In this document: piece after piece, positions 52,201 through 61,451 of the stretch
Numbering within the stretch: position 1 is the stretch's first letter
Layout of the letters: each line of letters begins with the position of its first letter
From: Mycolicibacterium madagascariense
GTDB taxonomy: Bacteria > Actinomycetota > Actinomycetes > Mycobacteriales > Mycobacteriaceae
Assembly: GCF_010729665.1 (NCBI RefSeq)
Contig: NZ_AP022610.1
Coordinates: 2,728,001-2,792,000 of the forward strand
DNA length: 64,000 bases
Reading direction: 5' to 3'
Program-made: the position numbers and the translations under genes
Notes under the pieces: model-generated
What the model was told of the DNA's origin: nothing
What the model saw: only the letters and a program-made list of their open reading frames with translations
The model's database searches: none

Positions 52201-52544
52201 CCGAGGCATTCGCCTCGATGGGTCAGGACCGCCCGGGATCGAGCGAGTTCCTCGACGAGCTGCGTCTGCTCCCGCGGGAGGAGTGGTCGGCCCGGGTCCG
52301 TAGGCTCATCTCCGAGGAGATGGCCCTGATCCTGCGACGTTCGGTCGACGCCGACCGGCCGTTGTCGGAGTACGGCCTGGATTCGCTCGGGACCCTGGAA
52401 CTGCGCACCCGCCTCGAAGCGGAGACGGGCGTGCGGATCGGCTCGACCGACGTCACCACGGTGCGCGGTCTCGCCGAGCGGCTCAGTGAGCTGATCGCTG
52501 CCGATCTCGACCTCGACTCGACGACGCCGGCGGCCTCGTCATGA
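46236..52544 (+). CDS. MAS-type iterative polyketide synthase (Pks5-like)
   Basis: 2102-residue type I reducing PKS with the order KS-AT-DH-ER-KR-ACP. KS: Cys178 ([10 protein letters not shown]) and His313 ([13 protein letters not shown]). AT: Ser630 (GHSMGE), with VASH at 731-734 pointing to methylmalonyl-CoA as extender. DH: His933 ([11 protein letters not shown]). [16 protein letters not shown] near 1555. [18 protein letters not shown] near 1757. ACP: Ser2050 (YGLDSLG). It would extend a fatty acid iteratively with methyl branches, as Mas and Pks5 do. The domain set is certain; the exact lipid is inferred from neighbours. GTG start. Confidence 0.93.
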   Translation: MAEARVSAVAVIGMGCRLPGGIDSPEGLWAALLRGDDTVTTVPLDRWDAEEYYDPEPGVPGRSVSKWGAFLDDVAGFDADFFNISEREATSIDPQHRLLLETAWEAVEHAGIDPATIASSVTGVFVGMTHADYQLVAVDANAVEGPYGFTGNNFSLASGRIAYHLGVHGPAYTVDSACSSSLLAVHMACRSLHDGESDLALAGGVSIMLEPRKMSSGSAQGMLSPTGRCHAFDVDADGFVSGEASAVLLLKRLDDALADGDRVLAVIRGTAANQDGHTVNIATPSRDAQVTVYQSALAAGGVDPATVGFVEAHGTGTPVGDPIEFASLAAVYGTAGPVALGSAKTNFGHGQSASGAVGLMKAILALQHGSVPKNLHFSAMPEEMTRIDTNLFVPQEETPWPVQGDHPRRAAVSSYGLSGTNVHAVLEQAPAGAATRVVEPADAPRHTASGPHLFPLSATSADELRRTAGRLADWLEARGEVADPATDVADLAYTLARRRAHRPVRTVVLAHDHDELVTALREVADGDLPYDAAVDKGERGPVWVFSGQGSQWAGMGAGLLASEPVFAETIATLEPLIAAESGFSVTEALSSPEVVTGIDRVQPTVFAVQVALAAAMRAHGVVPGAVIGHSMGEVAAAVVAEALSLEDGVKVICRRSTLMATVAGSGAMASVELPAQQVLSELAARGVNDVVLSVVASPQSAVVGGAKESIRQLAAEWEARGVMAREVAVDVASHSPQVDPILDDLTEALEDLSPMEPTLPYYSATLYDPRDPADFDAYYWADNLRHAVRFAAAVQAALEDGFRVFGELSPHPLLTYAVDQNARSMDVTMVALASMRRDQELPHGLLGFLAALHSAGAAIDYAATWPGGALVDAPLPTWTRRHLILDRESQEQGAATVAVHPLLGAHVRLPEDPERHVWQSDVGTDAQPWLADHQVHGVAALPGTAYCEMALAAARTVLGEASEARDIVFHDLLLLQEHTPISAVASLTSDGFLDFQVTTRDEGQETRRAGAVLHAVDEVVEPPSYDVDALLAAHPVELPGAELRDWYDVRGIQYGPAFAGLTSAHTTEGPGGSVFATVALPGSIRSQQGAYGIHPALLDVCFQAVGAHPDLHGDHTGTLMLPLGVRTLRAHASTRNAHYCYVQLVSASPDAVEVNVDVLDEHGAALLTVGGLRLGTGVSEQGQRDKRLNERLLTIDWRHLETPAADVVGSGNWLLINTSDESDMFAYELADVLKAGEADVTTLAWRAGDDHHANAEALRKALEARQSVGVVVIQDPAGSGRDVVGDGADHVRHLVRIARVLPDVPGEPPRLYVLTRGAQAVLPGEVPNLAQGGLRGLVRVIGMEHPRMHPTQIDVDDATDVRLVGAELLSASEEDETAWRDGQYYAARLNVTPLQADERHTTVVHPEREGMRLQIRTPGDLQSAELVAYDRIPPGPGQIEVAVSASNLNFADVLVAYGRYPSFEGRLPQLGADFAGVVTAVGPGVTDHAIGDRVAGISATGAWCTFVTCDANLAVRIPEELPDATAAAVPSAHATAWYSLHNLARIAAGEKVLIHSATGGVGLAAVAIAKAAGAEIFATAGTPAKRAMLTEMGIAHVYDSRSVEFADQIRADTDGYGVDVVLNSLPGAAQRAGLELLTFGGRFVEIGKRDIYGDTKLGLFTFRRNLSFHAVDLALLALVQPDTLRSVLDDVFQAIADGVLPQPQTTHYPLANGANAIRAMGAAEHTGKLVLDVPRTGQFAAVVPADRAPAFRSDGAYVVTGGLGGLGLFLAEKMAAAGCGRIILNGRSAPSQDALRVVERLRRSGTEVEVELGDVAEAATAGRLVSAATATGMPLRGVLHAAAVVEDATLGNITDDLVERDWAPKAMGAWRLHEATTAAPLDWFCSFSSAAAMVGSPGQGAYAAANSWVDSFSRWRRAQGLPAQAVAWGAWAQIGAGQAMADNDGMAIDPEDGAYAFDTLVRHTRTYSGYAPVAGAAWLTAFAQTSPFAEAFASMGQDRPGSSEFLDELRLLPREEWSARVRRLISEEMALILRRSVDADRPLSEYGLDSLGTLELRTRLEAETGVRIGSTDVTTVRGLAERLSELIAADLDLDSTTPAASS

Positions 52545-52602
52545 CCGTCCGACCAGCGCCGATGACGTCGCTCACCGAAGTACCTGGAGCCGGGGAGAAA
52601 TA

Positions 52603-54087
52603 ATGGTTGCGATCAAGGCGATCAACGACTGGATCGGCACGTCGGGCGACGTGGTGTCGTGGCACCCCTCGCCCGCCAGCGCCAAGAAGGTCCTCGCCGC
52701 TCCCGTGAGCGACGTCCCGCCGAGCTACCAGCAGGCCCAGCACGTGCGCGGCTACCTCAGTCACGTCGCAGGCGGCACCGAGATGGCGCGGCTGAACATC
52801 CCCGCGTGGGACATGCCCGGCCAGTGCGACCTGCGCGCGATGAGCCATGTGATCAACGCCTACCTCCGCAGGCACGACACGTACCACAGCTGGTTCGAGA
52901 TGGCCGACGACGGCACCGTCGTCCGGCACACCGTCACCAACCCGCGCGACATCAACTTCGTCCCCACCAAGCACGGCGAGATGACGGCGTCGCAGTGGCG
53001 CGAGCACATCCTGGCGACCCCGGACCCCCTGCAGTGGGATTGCTTCTCGTTCGGCATCATTCAGCGCTCGGACCACTTCACGTTCTACATCAGCGTCGAC
53101 CACGTCCACACCGACGCGATGTTCATGGGCCTGGTCCTCGTCGAGATCCACATGATGTACGCGGCGCTCGCCAGCGGTGGGTCGCCCATTCCGCTGCCGC
53201 CGGCCGGCAGCTACGACGACTACTGCCTGCGCCAGCACGAGTTCCTGTCCTCGCTGACCCTGCAGACCCCCGAGGTCGAGGAGTGGGTCCGCTTCGCCCG
53301 GTGCAACGACGGCACGATGCCGCACTTCCCCCTGCCGCTGGGCGACCCGCCCTGGTCGGTCACCGGCGACCTCGTCACGGTGCGCCTGATGGACAAGGCG
53401 CAGTCCGACCGGTTCGAGGCGGCGTGCAACGCGGCCGGCGCGCGGTTCATCGGCGGTGTATTCGCCTGTGCGGCAATGGCACAGCACGCTCTGACGGGGT
53501 CGACGGACTATCACGTCATCACCCCGACGACGACGCGCCAAACCCCCGCGGAGTTCCAGACGACGGGCTGGTTCACCGGCGTCGTGCCCGTCTCGGTCAC
53601 GGTCGACCCCGAGTCCTTCGCCGCGACCACCAAGGCAGCCCAGGACTCGTTCGACGGCCGGATGTCCTTGGGGCCCATCCCCTTCGATCGGGTTCTCGAA
53701 CTGGCCGACGAGTCCATGGGACTGCGTGCGCCGCAGCCCGGCGTGCCGATGGTGTCCTTCCTCGACGCCGGACTGCCGCCCCTGTCGGCCAGCATCATCG
53801 CCGAGTGGGAACGGATGAACGGCAAGGTCTACAGCGATGCCCGCGCGGCCTACCAGATCGGCATCTGGGTGAACCGCGGCGAGCGGGAGACGACCGTCAC
53901 CGTGGCGTTCCCGAACAACCCGATCGCGCGCGAGTCGATCGACCGCTACCTGACGGCGATGACGGCGGTCTACGCCAGCGTCGCCGACGGCACCGGCGCC
54001 TCGGCACGTCACCTGCGGCACGGAGAGGCCGTGCGCCGCAACGCAATTCGCGAACGTGAGCCCATGTTGCCGATGGCCAAGGGATGA
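52603..54087 (+). CDS. PapA-type polyketide-associated acyltransferase
   Basis: 494-residue member of the condensation/PapA superfamily that transfers acyl chains from PKS or CoA to a sugar hydroxyl. The active-site HxxxD is His167-Asp171 (VDHVHTDAMF). N-terminal WIGTSGDVVSWHPSPAS and C-terminal YQIGIWVNRG are like the PapA1/PapA3/PapA4 group of trehalose glycolipid acyltransferases. ATG with GGGGAG 5 bases upstream. It directly follows the PKS (58 bases), the usual pks-papA pairing. The acceptor is probably trehalose or its oligosaccharide. Confidence 0.88.
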   Translation: MVAIKAINDWIGTSGDVVSWHPSPASAKKVLAAPVSDVPPSYQQAQHVRGYLSHVAGGTEMARLNIPAWDMPGQCDLRAMSHVINAYLRRHDTYHSWFEMADDGTVVRHTVTNPRDINFVPTKHGEMTASQWREHILATPDPLQWDCFSFGIIQRSDHFTFYISVDHVHTDAMFMGLVLVEIHMMYAALASGGSPIPLPPAGSYDDYCLRQHEFLSSLTLQTPEVEEWVRFARCNDGTMPHFPLPLGDPPWSVTGDLVTVRLMDKAQSDRFEAACNAAGARFIGGVFACAAMAQHALTGSTDYHVITPTTTRQTPAEFQTTGWFTGVVPVSVTVDPESFAATTKAAQDSFDGRMSLGPIPFDRVLELADESMGLRAPQPGVPMVSFLDAGLPPLSASIIAEWERMNGKVYSDARAAYQIGIWVNRGERETTVTVAFPNNPIARESIDRYLTAMTAVYASVADGTGASARHLRHGEAVRRNAIREREPMLPMAKG

Positions 54088-54103
54088 GAGTGGCTGTACT
54101 GCA

Positions 54104-55486
54104 GTGACGTCGACCGACACCGAACCACGGACCGATCGTCGACCGGACAACCGACTGGACTACGTCGACCAGGCGCTCTACCTGGGTCTGCGCGCCACCG
54201 GGCAGGCGGCGGTGACGATGATCGTGTGGGTCTACGACCATCCGATCGACATGGACGGCGTACGGCGCTTCCACCAGGACATGGGCTACGGCATGGCGGG
54301 CCGGCTCATCGAGCCGTCGATCCTCCCGTTCGGACGGCATCGCTGGGTCACGTCCACGGGGCCGGCGACGGCTCTGCGCATCGCGCCGGAGCCGCGGCCC
54401 CGCTCGGAGCTCAGCGACTGGATCGACGAGAGCGCGCAGCAGCCGATCGATCCCGAGTTCGGCCCATCCTGGCACATGAGCGTCCTGCACATGACCGACG
54501 GATCGACCGCGGTGAGCCTGGTGGGCTCGCACTGCGTGGCCGATGGCGGTGGCGCGCTGCTGACCGTGTACGAGGGCGTCCTGGGGCTGCGCCGCGACCT
54601 CGGCTACCCACCGCCCCGGTCCCGGACCCGGCGCCAGGCCTTGCTCGCCGATACCCGTCAGACATTGCGCGACCTGCCCGAACTGGGCCGCACCCTGGTC
54701 GCCGCGGGTCGGTTCCTGCGCGATCAGCGCAAGGCGGCGGCCGGCGCGCCCAAGGCCACCCCGCCTGCGCTTCCGGCCGGGGCCGACCTCGACGAGGCCG
54801 TGGTGCCGCCGTCGGTCGCGGTGATCATCCCGATCGAGGAGTGGGACCGTCGCGCCGCCGAGCTCGGCGGCAACATGCACTCGCTGCTCGCCGCGCTGTC
54901 GGCCCGGCTGGCCGTGCACCAGGGCCGCGAGCTGGCCGAGGACGGCACCGTCAGCCTCATCGTGCCCATCAACGACCGCACCCTGGAGGACGCCAGGGCC
55001 AACGCCGTGAAGCTGGCCTACGTCCGGGTCGACCCCACCACGGTCACCACCGACCAGACCGAGACCCGCGCCGCCATTCGTGAGGCGCTGCGGGTGATGC
55101 GCGAAAAGCCCGATCCGGCAATGGAATTGCTTCCCCTGACGCCGTTCATCCCGAAGGTCGCCGTCCGTCGCACCGCCGACCTCGCCTTCGGCTTCGCCGC
55201 TCAGCCGACGTCCTGCTCGAACGTCGGGGACCTTCCCGTCGACGTGGCCAAGCTCGACGGCACCGCGGCCGAGCTGGTGATCATGCGCGGAGCGGACCAG
55301 CACGTCACCCGTCGGGTGCTCGAGGAGCGCCAGGGCGTGCTGACGCTGGTGTGCGGACGGCTGGACGGCAAGGTCAGCATGACCATCGTCGGGTATCAGC
55401 CGGGGGCCATCAACACCAAGGAGTGCCTGCGGGAGCGGGTGGCCACCTCACTCGCCGAGCTCGGTCTGACCGCGGTCGTCGTATGA
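54104..55486 (+). CDS. Condensation-fold acyltransferase, paralogue A
   Basis: 460-residue protein of the CoA-dependent acyltransferase (WS/DGAT- or PapA-like) fold. The HxxxD motif is His143-Asp147 (GSHCVADGGG). Typical segments are DYVDQALYLGLRATGQA near the N-terminus, PFGRHRWVTSTGPA, and the C-terminal CSNVGDLPVDVAKLDG. No membrane helix. It is followed with a four-base overlap by a clear paralogue. Both probably acylate or transacylate the glycolipid made by the locus. GTG start; no better in-frame start is present after the PapA stop. Confidence 0.82.
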   Translation: MTSTDTEPRTDRRPDNRLDYVDQALYLGLRATGQAAVTMIVWVYDHPIDMDGVRRFHQDMGYGMAGRLIEPSILPFGRHRWVTSTGPATALRIAPEPRPRSELSDWIDESAQQPIDPEFGPSWHMSVLHMTDGSTAVSLVGSHCVADGGGALLTVYEGVLGLRRDLGYPPPRSRTRRQALLADTRQTLRDLPELGRTLVAAGRFLRDQRKAAAGAPKATPPALPAGADLDEAVVPPSVAVIIPIEEWDRRAAELGGNMHSLLAALSARLAVHQGRELAEDGTVSLIVPINDRTLEDARANAVKLAYVRVDPTTVTTDQTETRAAIREALRVMREKPDPAMELLPLTPFIPKVAVRRTADLAFGFAAQPTSCSNVGDLPVDVAKLDGTAAELVIMRGADQHVTRRVLEERQGVLTLVCGRLDGKVSMTIVGYQPGAINTKECLRERVATSLAELGLTAVVV

Positions 55487-56823
55487 GCGCAGCCGGGGAC
55501 CAGCTGGCCTTCATCGACCAGGCGACGTTCCTCTCGCTGCGGGCGACCGGCCGCGCGCAGCTCGTCCAGTACGCGTGGATCTACCCCCGCCCGGTCGACA
55601 TGGCCGGGCTGCGGCGGTTCCACGAGAACCTCGGCTACGGATTCGCGGGGCGGTTGATCGAACCGGCCGCGCTGCCGTTCGGCCGGCACCGCTGGGTGGC
55701 CTCGACCGGACCGGCCGGCGAGCTCGACGTCGGCGACGAACGGGCGCCGAGCGCGCTCGGCGCCTGGATCGAGGAGCGCTCCCAGCGCCGCATCGATCCG
55801 GTTCACGGGCCGGGCTGGCACCTCGGGGTGCTGCCGATGACCGACGGCTCGACGGCCGTCACGCTCGTCGCGTCGCACTGCCTGCTGGATCACGGGGCGT
55901 CGGTGCGGACGGTGACCGACGCGGTCAACGGCGAGCGCCGCGACTTCGGCTACGAGCCGCCCGGTGCGCGGGACCGGTCCGCGGCGTTGGCCTCCGACGT
56001 CCGGCAGGTCGTCCGGGACCTGCCGGAACTGGGCCGCACCTTGCTGACCGCCACCAAGTTCGCCTATCAGGGCAGGAAGCAGATCTCCTCGGCGGGTGCG
56101 TCGCGACCGCCCGCGGCGGTGCAGCCGACCGACGCCCCGGTGATCCTTCCCGCCGTCTCGGCGATCGTCGACGTGGGCGAATGGGATACCAGGGCCGCCG
56201 AGTTGGGCGGCACGGGCTACTCGCTGCTGGCCGGATTCGCGGCGCTGCTGGGGGAGCGCCTCGGCCGGGCGCGTCCCAGCGACGGGTCGGTGACCCTGCT
56301 GATCGCGATGAGCGACCGCGGCGGCGACGACGACCGTCGCGCCAACGCCATGAAGATCGCCTCGGCCACCGTGGATCCGGGTCCGGTCACGATCGACCTC
56401 ACCGCGGCCCGGACGGCGGTCCGGGAGGTGCTGGTCACCCTGCGTTCGGGGCCCGACGACAAGCACGCACTCCTGCCGATCACGCCGTTCGTCCCGAAGG
56501 CGGCCGTCCGCCGGGCGGCCGACCTCATCTTCGGTGACCTCCCGGTGTCGTGCTCCAACCTGGGCGACGTTCCCGTCGACATGACGCGGGCCGACGGCAC
56601 CGAGGCCGACTTCATGCTCTTCCGACCCGTCGACCAGGGCGTCACCCGCAAGGCACTCGAACGCGCCGGGGGACAGCTGGTGGTGGCCGCCGGACGGGTC
56701 GGGGGCACCATCTCAATCGGCGTGATCGGTTACGAGGTCGGGGCCCGCAATAGTCGAGAATGGTTGGCGGACAAGGTTGTTCGCACTCTGGCCGACTTCG
56801 GCCTCAAGGGCGCCATCGTCTAG
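55483..56823 (+). CDS. Condensation-fold acyltransferase, paralogue B
   Basis: 446-residue paralogue of the preceding gene, sharing long blocks such as MGYG/LGYG...AGRLIEP and LPFGRHRWV, DLPELGRTL and CSNLGDVPVDM. HxxxD is His132-Asp136 (ASHCLLDHGA). The ATG overlaps the upstream stop (ATGA), giving coupled, perhaps equimolar, synthesis that would suit a heterodimer. Its TAG stop shares a CTAG tetramer with the convergent glycosyltransferase. Substrate unknown. Confidence 0.82.
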   Translation: MSAAGDQLAFIDQATFLSLRATGRAQLVQYAWIYPRPVDMAGLRRFHENLGYGFAGRLIEPAALPFGRHRWVASTGPAGELDVGDERAPSALGAWIEERSQRRIDPVHGPGWHLGVLPMTDGSTAVTLVASHCLLDHGASVRTVTDAVNGERRDFGYEPPGARDRSAALASDVRQVVRDLPELGRTLLTATKFAYQGRKQISSAGASRPPAAVQPTDAPVILPAVSAIVDVGEWDTRAAELGGTGYSLLAGFAALLGERLGRARPSDGSVTLLIAMSDRGGDDDRRANAMKIASATVDPGPVTIDLTAARTAVREVLVTLRSGPDDKHALLPITPFVPKAAVRRAADLIFGDLPVSCSNLGDVPVDMTRADGTEADFMLFRPVDQGVTRKALERAGGQLVVAAGRVGGTISIGVIGYEVGARNSREWLADKVVRTLADFGLKGAIV

Positions 56824-58076
56824 CCGGCGACCGGCACCCGGCCCTTCCTGGCCGTCTCCTGCAGCAGATCGGCGACCGTCGACGCGCTCGTGGCCGGCGG
56901 AGTCATCCGCGCGGCCGCGAGACGGGCGCGCTCGCGGCACTCCGGGCTGAGGGCGGTGCTCAGCGCCTTCTTCAGCGAGCGCGCCGACGTGCGTGAGAAG
57001 CGTTGCGCCACGCCAACTCCCATGCGGTTGATCTGAGCCGCCCAGACGGGCTGGTCGGCCGAGACCCACAGGACGACGGTCGGCACCCCGGCGCGGACGC
57101 TCGCGGCGACGGTGCCCGCGCCGCCGTGGTGGACCACGGCCCGACAGGCGGGGAAGACCGTCGAGTGGTTCACCGCGCCGACCAGCGTGACGTGGTCCTG
57201 GTGGGGGAGGTCGGCGACGTCCCACACCCCCGTGCTGATGACGGCGCGCTCGCCGAGGTCGGCACACACCGCCGAGATCATCTCGATGGCGCTGCGCGGC
57301 GATTCGACGGGCATGCTGCCGAAGCCGAAGTAGATGGGTGGGGTGCCGTCGGCCATCCACCGGGCGAGCTCGTCGTCGGCGGCGGTGGGCAGTTCCAGGG
57401 AGATGGAGCCGACCAGTGGGCGCAGGCCCTGCCATTCCTCGGCCAGGCCGGGAAAGAACACGTCATCGTAGGCCTGGATCTCCAGCGCCCCGCCCTCGAC
57501 GATGCGGCGGATGGCCCGGACCTTTGCCTGGGGCAAATTCAAGGCGCGTCGCTGAGCGTCCTCGGCGGCCTTCATCACCCGCCAGTGGCCCCACTCGACG
57601 GCCGACCAACCGGTGCGCAGCACCGGCCCAGGAATGCGCACCGGCAACACCTTGCCGTTCATCCGGCAGGGGAAGTAGTGCAGGGCCGCCAGCGGTATGT
57701 CGCGCGCTTCGGCGACGTTGGCCGCGACCTCCTGATAGGTCGTGCCGGTGAGGATCAGGTCGGCGTCCTGCGCGAGCGACGTCAGCGTCGCACTCATCTC
57801 GGCCCAGCCCTCGGTGACGTAGTCCCGCGCCTTGCGGAGCACCGTCGCCGGGTTCTGCAGCTTCCACCAGTCGCGAAAGATGTCTGCTTCCAACTGTTTT
57901 TGCGAGTCCACGCCGTACGCGACCGCGTTGGGCAAACCGGCCGAGGCGACGAACCCGACGAGGTTGGGCGGGACCGCGACGCGCACCTCGTGCCCGCGCC
58001 GCGAGAGTTCCAGGGCGACTGCGGCGCAGGGCTCGACGTCGCCCCTGGTGCCATGGACGGCGATGACGAACTTCAT
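56820..58076 (-). CDS. Glycosyltransferase family 1 (GPL/LOS Gtf type)
   Basis: 418-residue GT-B glycosyltransferase. The N-terminal acceptor-side motif GTRGDVEP is at residues 9-16. PPIYFGFGSM lies at 247-256. The nucleotide-sugar site HHGGAGT is at 316-322, followed by DQPVW. This is the family of mycobacterial Gtf1-3 and Rv1524/Rv1526c, which add deoxysugars or hexoses to glycolipids. It is the only gene of the accessory locus on the minus strand between the acyltransferases and mmpL, with its promoter in the 171-base divergent spacer. Confidence 0.9.
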   Translation of the reverse strand: MKFVIAVHGTRGDVEPCAAVALELSRRGHEVRVAVPPNLVGFVASAGLPNAVAYGVDSQKQLEADIFRDWWKLQNPATVLRKARDYVTEGWAEMSATLTSLAQDADLILTGTTYQEVAANVAEARDIPLAALHYFPCRMNGKVLPVRIPGPVLRTGWSAVEWGHWRVMKAAEDAQRRALNLPQAKVRAIRRIVEGGALEIQAYDDVFFPGLAEEWQGLRPLVGSISLELPTAADDELARWMADGTPPIYFGFGSMPVESPRSAIEMISAVCADLGERAVISTGVWDVADLPHQDHVTLVGAVNHSTVFPACRAVVHHGGAGTVAASVRAGVPTVVLWVSADQPVWAAQINRMGVGVAQRFSRTSARSLKKALSTALSPECRERARLAAARMTPPATSASTVADLLQETARKGRVPVAG

Positions 58077-58235
58077 CGGCGGCCGGGCCGCCAGGGGATC
58101 GGTACCGTGGGTGTTTGCGTGCGTTGGTCAGGACGAGATCTGAGCACACCCGATTAGAGCACGCGGACGTGTCGACCGTCGTTTGCAGTCGGCCACATCG
58201 CGATTCATCTCGAACCGAGAGGTTGCTGGCCGGTG

Positions 58236-58241
58236 TAACCT
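58236..58241 (+). promoter_or_regulatory. Candidate leaderless -10 of mmpL
   Basis: TAACCT fits the TANNNT mycobacterial -10 pattern and ends 6 bases before the mmpL ATG, which would give a leaderless message. No convincing -35 is seen. The spacer also serves the divergent glycosyltransferase gene. Confidence 0.3.
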
Positions 58242-58247
58242 CTCACC

Positions 58248-61200
58248 ATGTTCAGCCGCCCCCGCTTCCGTGGCGTGTCTGTGCATGGGGCCTTCGAGAG
58301 CTTGGGGCGGTTCGTCGTTCGACGTCCCTTCGCCGTCATCGGGGTGTGGCTGGTGGTCCTCGTCACCGGGTTCGTTCTCGTTAGCCCGCTCATCGTCGTC
58401 GCCCAGCGGAACCCGCCCGATTTGCTGCCCAAGGACTCACCGGTCCTCGCGGCGAGCGCATTGATGAAGGAATCCTTCAAGGAAGCCGACGGCGGCAACA
58501 TCGCGGTCGTCGTGCTCTCCGACGACAAGGGGCTCTCCAAGGCCGACGAGGACGTCTACCGGAAACTGGTGGACGCACTGCGTGCCGACACCGCGAACGT
58601 GAAGTCCACCCAGGACTTCGTCGCGATCCCCGAGCTCCGCCCGACCATGACGAGCAAGGACGGGAAGGCCTGGACGCTGCCGGTCAGCCTCGCCGGGAAC
58701 ATGGGCACCGGGCCCGGGCAGCGCTCCTACAAGCACGCGCTGGAGACCGTCAAGAAGGCCACCGCGGGGTCGTCGCTCAACGTCAACGTCGTCGGCGCGG
58801 CGGCCACGTTCGAGGACCTCAACAGCATCGGCGAGCACGACCAGACGATCATCGAGCTGTCGACGGTCATCACGATCTTCACCATCCTGGTGATCGTCTA
58901 CCGCAATCTGGTGGCGATGCTGATGCCGCTGTTCACCATCGGCGTCACGATGGGCGTGGCCCAGCAGGTCGTCGCCGCCATGGCGGAGCTGGGTTTGCCG
59001 ATCGGTCCACAGACCCTGGTGCTGATGACCGGCATGATGATGGGCGCGGGCACCGACTATGCGGTCTTCCTGTTCAGTCGATATCAGGAGTGTCTACGCA
59101 AGGGGATGGGCTCCGACGATGCCGTGGTGTACGCGCTCGCCACGGTCGGCGAGGTCATCACCGGGTCGGCGGCGACCGTCGCGCTGACGTTCCTCGGGTT
59201 GTCGTTCGCCACCCTGGCGGTATTCCTGACCGTCGGTCCTTCGCTGGCCGTCACGATCGTCATCGCGCTGCTCGGTGCGCTGACCTTCCTGCCGGCGCTG
59301 ATGGTGCTCGCTGGGCGCAGGGGCTGGGTCAACCCGCGCAAGGACATCACCGGGCGGTTCTGGCGGCGGTCGGCGGTGCGCATCGTGAAGCGACCCAGGA
59401 TTCACCTGGTGGGCAGCCTCGTGGTGCTGCTGGCGCTGGCCGCGTGCTCCACGTTGGTCAAGTACAACTACGACGACAGGAAGAACATCCCCGCCAACGC
59501 CGAGAGCAACCTCGGCTACGAGGCGCTGACGAAGCACTTCCCGGTCAGCACCACGATGCAGCAGTTCATCATGGTGCACGCGCCGGACGTCGACCTGCGC
59601 GCACCGAAGTCGCTGGCGGACTTGGAGCAAATGGCATCGCGCATCGCGCAGGTGCCCGGCATCGACGTCGTGCGCGGTATCACCAGGCCGAACGGCGAGA
59701 TGCTCAACGAGGCCAAGTCCACCTATCAGGCCGGTGAGGTCGGCTCGAAGCTCGGCGACGCCTCGGGCCTGATCTCGTCCAACGACTCGAACCTGTCGCT
59801 GCTCAGCGGTGGCGCCCGCAAGATGTCCGACGTGCTCAACCAGGTTCGCGACCAGGTGATCAGCTCCCTGGCCGACGTGCGGTCGATGGTCGGCAACCTC
59901 GGCGAGATGAAGGCGACCCTCGGCGACGCCGCCACGCTCGACCAGATCGACAAGACCGCCAAGCTCGCCGCGAACATGACCTCGACCGGTGACGCACTCG
60001 GCAACAGCCTCGACCAGATCACCGACGCCTACCACTCGTCACAGTCGATGCTGACGGTGTTGAACGGCAGCGTCGCGTGCAACATCGACCCGTCGTGCGT
60101 GTCGTCGCGGGCCGAGCTGCAGCGCCGGGTGAACGCCTACGACCCGGGTGACGTGGCCTACCTGGAGGCGCTGAGCCGGGGACTCAAGGGCATCACGGGC
60201 ACCGAGCGCGTCGACGACGTGATCCGCACGGTCGGTTCGGATCTCGACAACGCGATCACCGCGGCCCAGAACCTGGGCATCAACACCCCCGATCAGCTCG
60301 ACGGCAAGCTGGCCGAGGTCAAGAGCGGTGCGGACAAGCTGGCCGACTCGGCCAAGCAGCTCGCCGACGGCGTGCAGCTGCTCGTCGACCAGACGCGCAA
60401 GATCGGCGGCGGACTGGACCAGGCGTCGAGCTTCCTGCTGGCGATGAAGCGCGAAGCGTCCGACCCCGCGATGTCGGGCTTCTACATCCCTCCGCAGATC
60501 CTCACGCAGAAGGAGTTCAAGAAGGCGGCCCAGCTGTTCGTCTCCGACGACGGTCACACGGTCCGCTACCTGGTGCAGACGGCCTACAACCCGTTCGGGG
60601 TCGAGGCCATGGATCAGGTCAAGGCGATCACCCGGGCCGCCGAGAGCGCGCGGCCCAACACCAGCCTCGCCAACGCGAGCATCAGCATGGTGGGCTTCTC
60701 GGCCTTCAACAACGACATCCGCACGCACTACAACGCCGACCTGAACTACATCATCATCATGACGCTGGTGGTGGTGTTCCTCATCCTGGCCGCGCTGCTA
60801 CGCGCGCTGATCGCGCCGCTGTACCTCGTCCTGTCGGTGGTGCTGTCCTATGTCTCGGCGACGGGCATCGGCGTGATCTTCTTCCAGTTCATCCTCGGCC
60901 AGGACATCTACTGGAGCGTCTCGGGAATGGCGTTCCTGGTGCTGGTCGCGGTGGGCGCGGACTACAACCTGCTGTTGATCTCGCGAATACGCGACGAGGC
61001 GAAGTACGGCGTGCGCTCGGCGGTCATCAAGACCGTGGGCGCCACCGGCGGCGTCATCACCTCCGCCGGGCTCATCTTCGCGGCGTCGATGCTGGCCCTG
61101 ACCGTCAGCAGCCTGGCCACCGTCATCCAGCTGGGCTTCATCATCGGCGTGGGACTGCTGCTGGACACGTTCATCGTGCGGACGGTGACCGTGCCCGCCG

Positions 61201-61451
61201 TCGCCGTGCTCGTCGGCGACGCGAACTGGTGGCCGTCGAAGACCCCGCGTCAGCTCATCGCCGAGCGCCGCGCGCAGGCCCGCGCCCGGCAGTTCGAACA
61301 GAACACCGACGCCTACCCCGTAGTAGGGTCCGACGACATGGAGGACTCCGAGGATCAGCTGGACGACCCCTATCTGACGGCGATTCAGGGGGCGAGCCGC
61401 ACCAGGTCGGCGTGGGACGTCGACCGCGGCTTCCCGGGTTCCGGGCGGTGA
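58248..61451 (+). CDS. MmpL-family RND lipid transporter
   Basis: 1067-residue MmpL transporter for export of complex lipids. An N-terminal helix (VIGVWLVVLVTGFVLVSPL) is followed by a periplasmic loop and a helix bundle with GAGTDYAVFLFSRYQE. A large second periplasmic domain (about residues 400-830) includes a helical hairpin-like region. The second bundle contains GADYNLLLISRIRDE. The two Asp-Tyr pairs are the MmpL proton-relay residues. The cytosolic C-terminal tail is short. It probably exports the locus product. Its stop overlaps the next gene start. Confidence 0.94.
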   Translation: MFSRPRFRGVSVHGAFESLGRFVVRRPFAVIGVWLVVLVTGFVLVSPLIVVAQRNPPDLLPKDSPVLAASALMKESFKEADGGNIAVVVLSDDKGLSKADEDVYRKLVDALRADTANVKSTQDFVAIPELRPTMTSKDGKAWTLPVSLAGNMGTGPGQRSYKHALETVKKATAGSSLNVNVVGAAATFEDLNSIGEHDQTIIELSTVITIFTILVIVYRNLVAMLMPLFTIGVTMGVAQQVVAAMAELGLPIGPQTLVLMTGMMMGAGTDYAVFLFSRYQECLRKGMGSDDAVVYALATVGEVITGSAATVALTFLGLSFATLAVFLTVGPSLAVTIVIALLGALTFLPALMVLAGRRGWVNPRKDITGRFWRRSAVRIVKRPRIHLVGSLVVLLALAACSTLVKYNYDDRKNIPANAESNLGYEALTKHFPVSTTMQQFIMVHAPDVDLRAPKSLADLEQMASRIAQVPGIDVVRGITRPNGEMLNEAKSTYQAGEVGSKLGDASGLISSNDSNLSLLSGGARKMSDVLNQVRDQVISSLADVRSMVGNLGEMKATLGDAATLDQIDKTAKLAANMTSTGDALGNSLDQITDAYHSSQSMLTVLNGSVACNIDPSCVSSRAELQRRVNAYDPGDVAYLEALSRGLKGITGTERVDDVIRTVGSDLDNAITAAQNLGINTPDQLDGKLAEVKSGADKLADSAKQLADGVQLLVDQTRKIGGGLDQASSFLLAMKREASDPAMSGFYIPPQILTQKEFKKAAQLFVSDDGHTVRYLVQTAYNPFGVEAMDQVKAITRAAESARPNTSLANASISMVGFSAFNNDIRTHYNADLNYIIIMTLVVVFLILAALLRALIAPLYLVLSVVLSYVSATGIGVIFFQFILGQDIYWSVSGMAFLVLVAVGADYNLLLISRIRDEAKYGVRSAVIKTVGATGGVITSAGLIFAASMLALTVSSLATVIQLGFIIGVGLLLDTFIVRTVTVPAVAVLVGDANWWPSKTPRQLIAERRAQARARQFEQNTDAYPVVGSDDMEDSEDQLDDPYLTAIQGASRTRSAWDVDRGFPGSGR

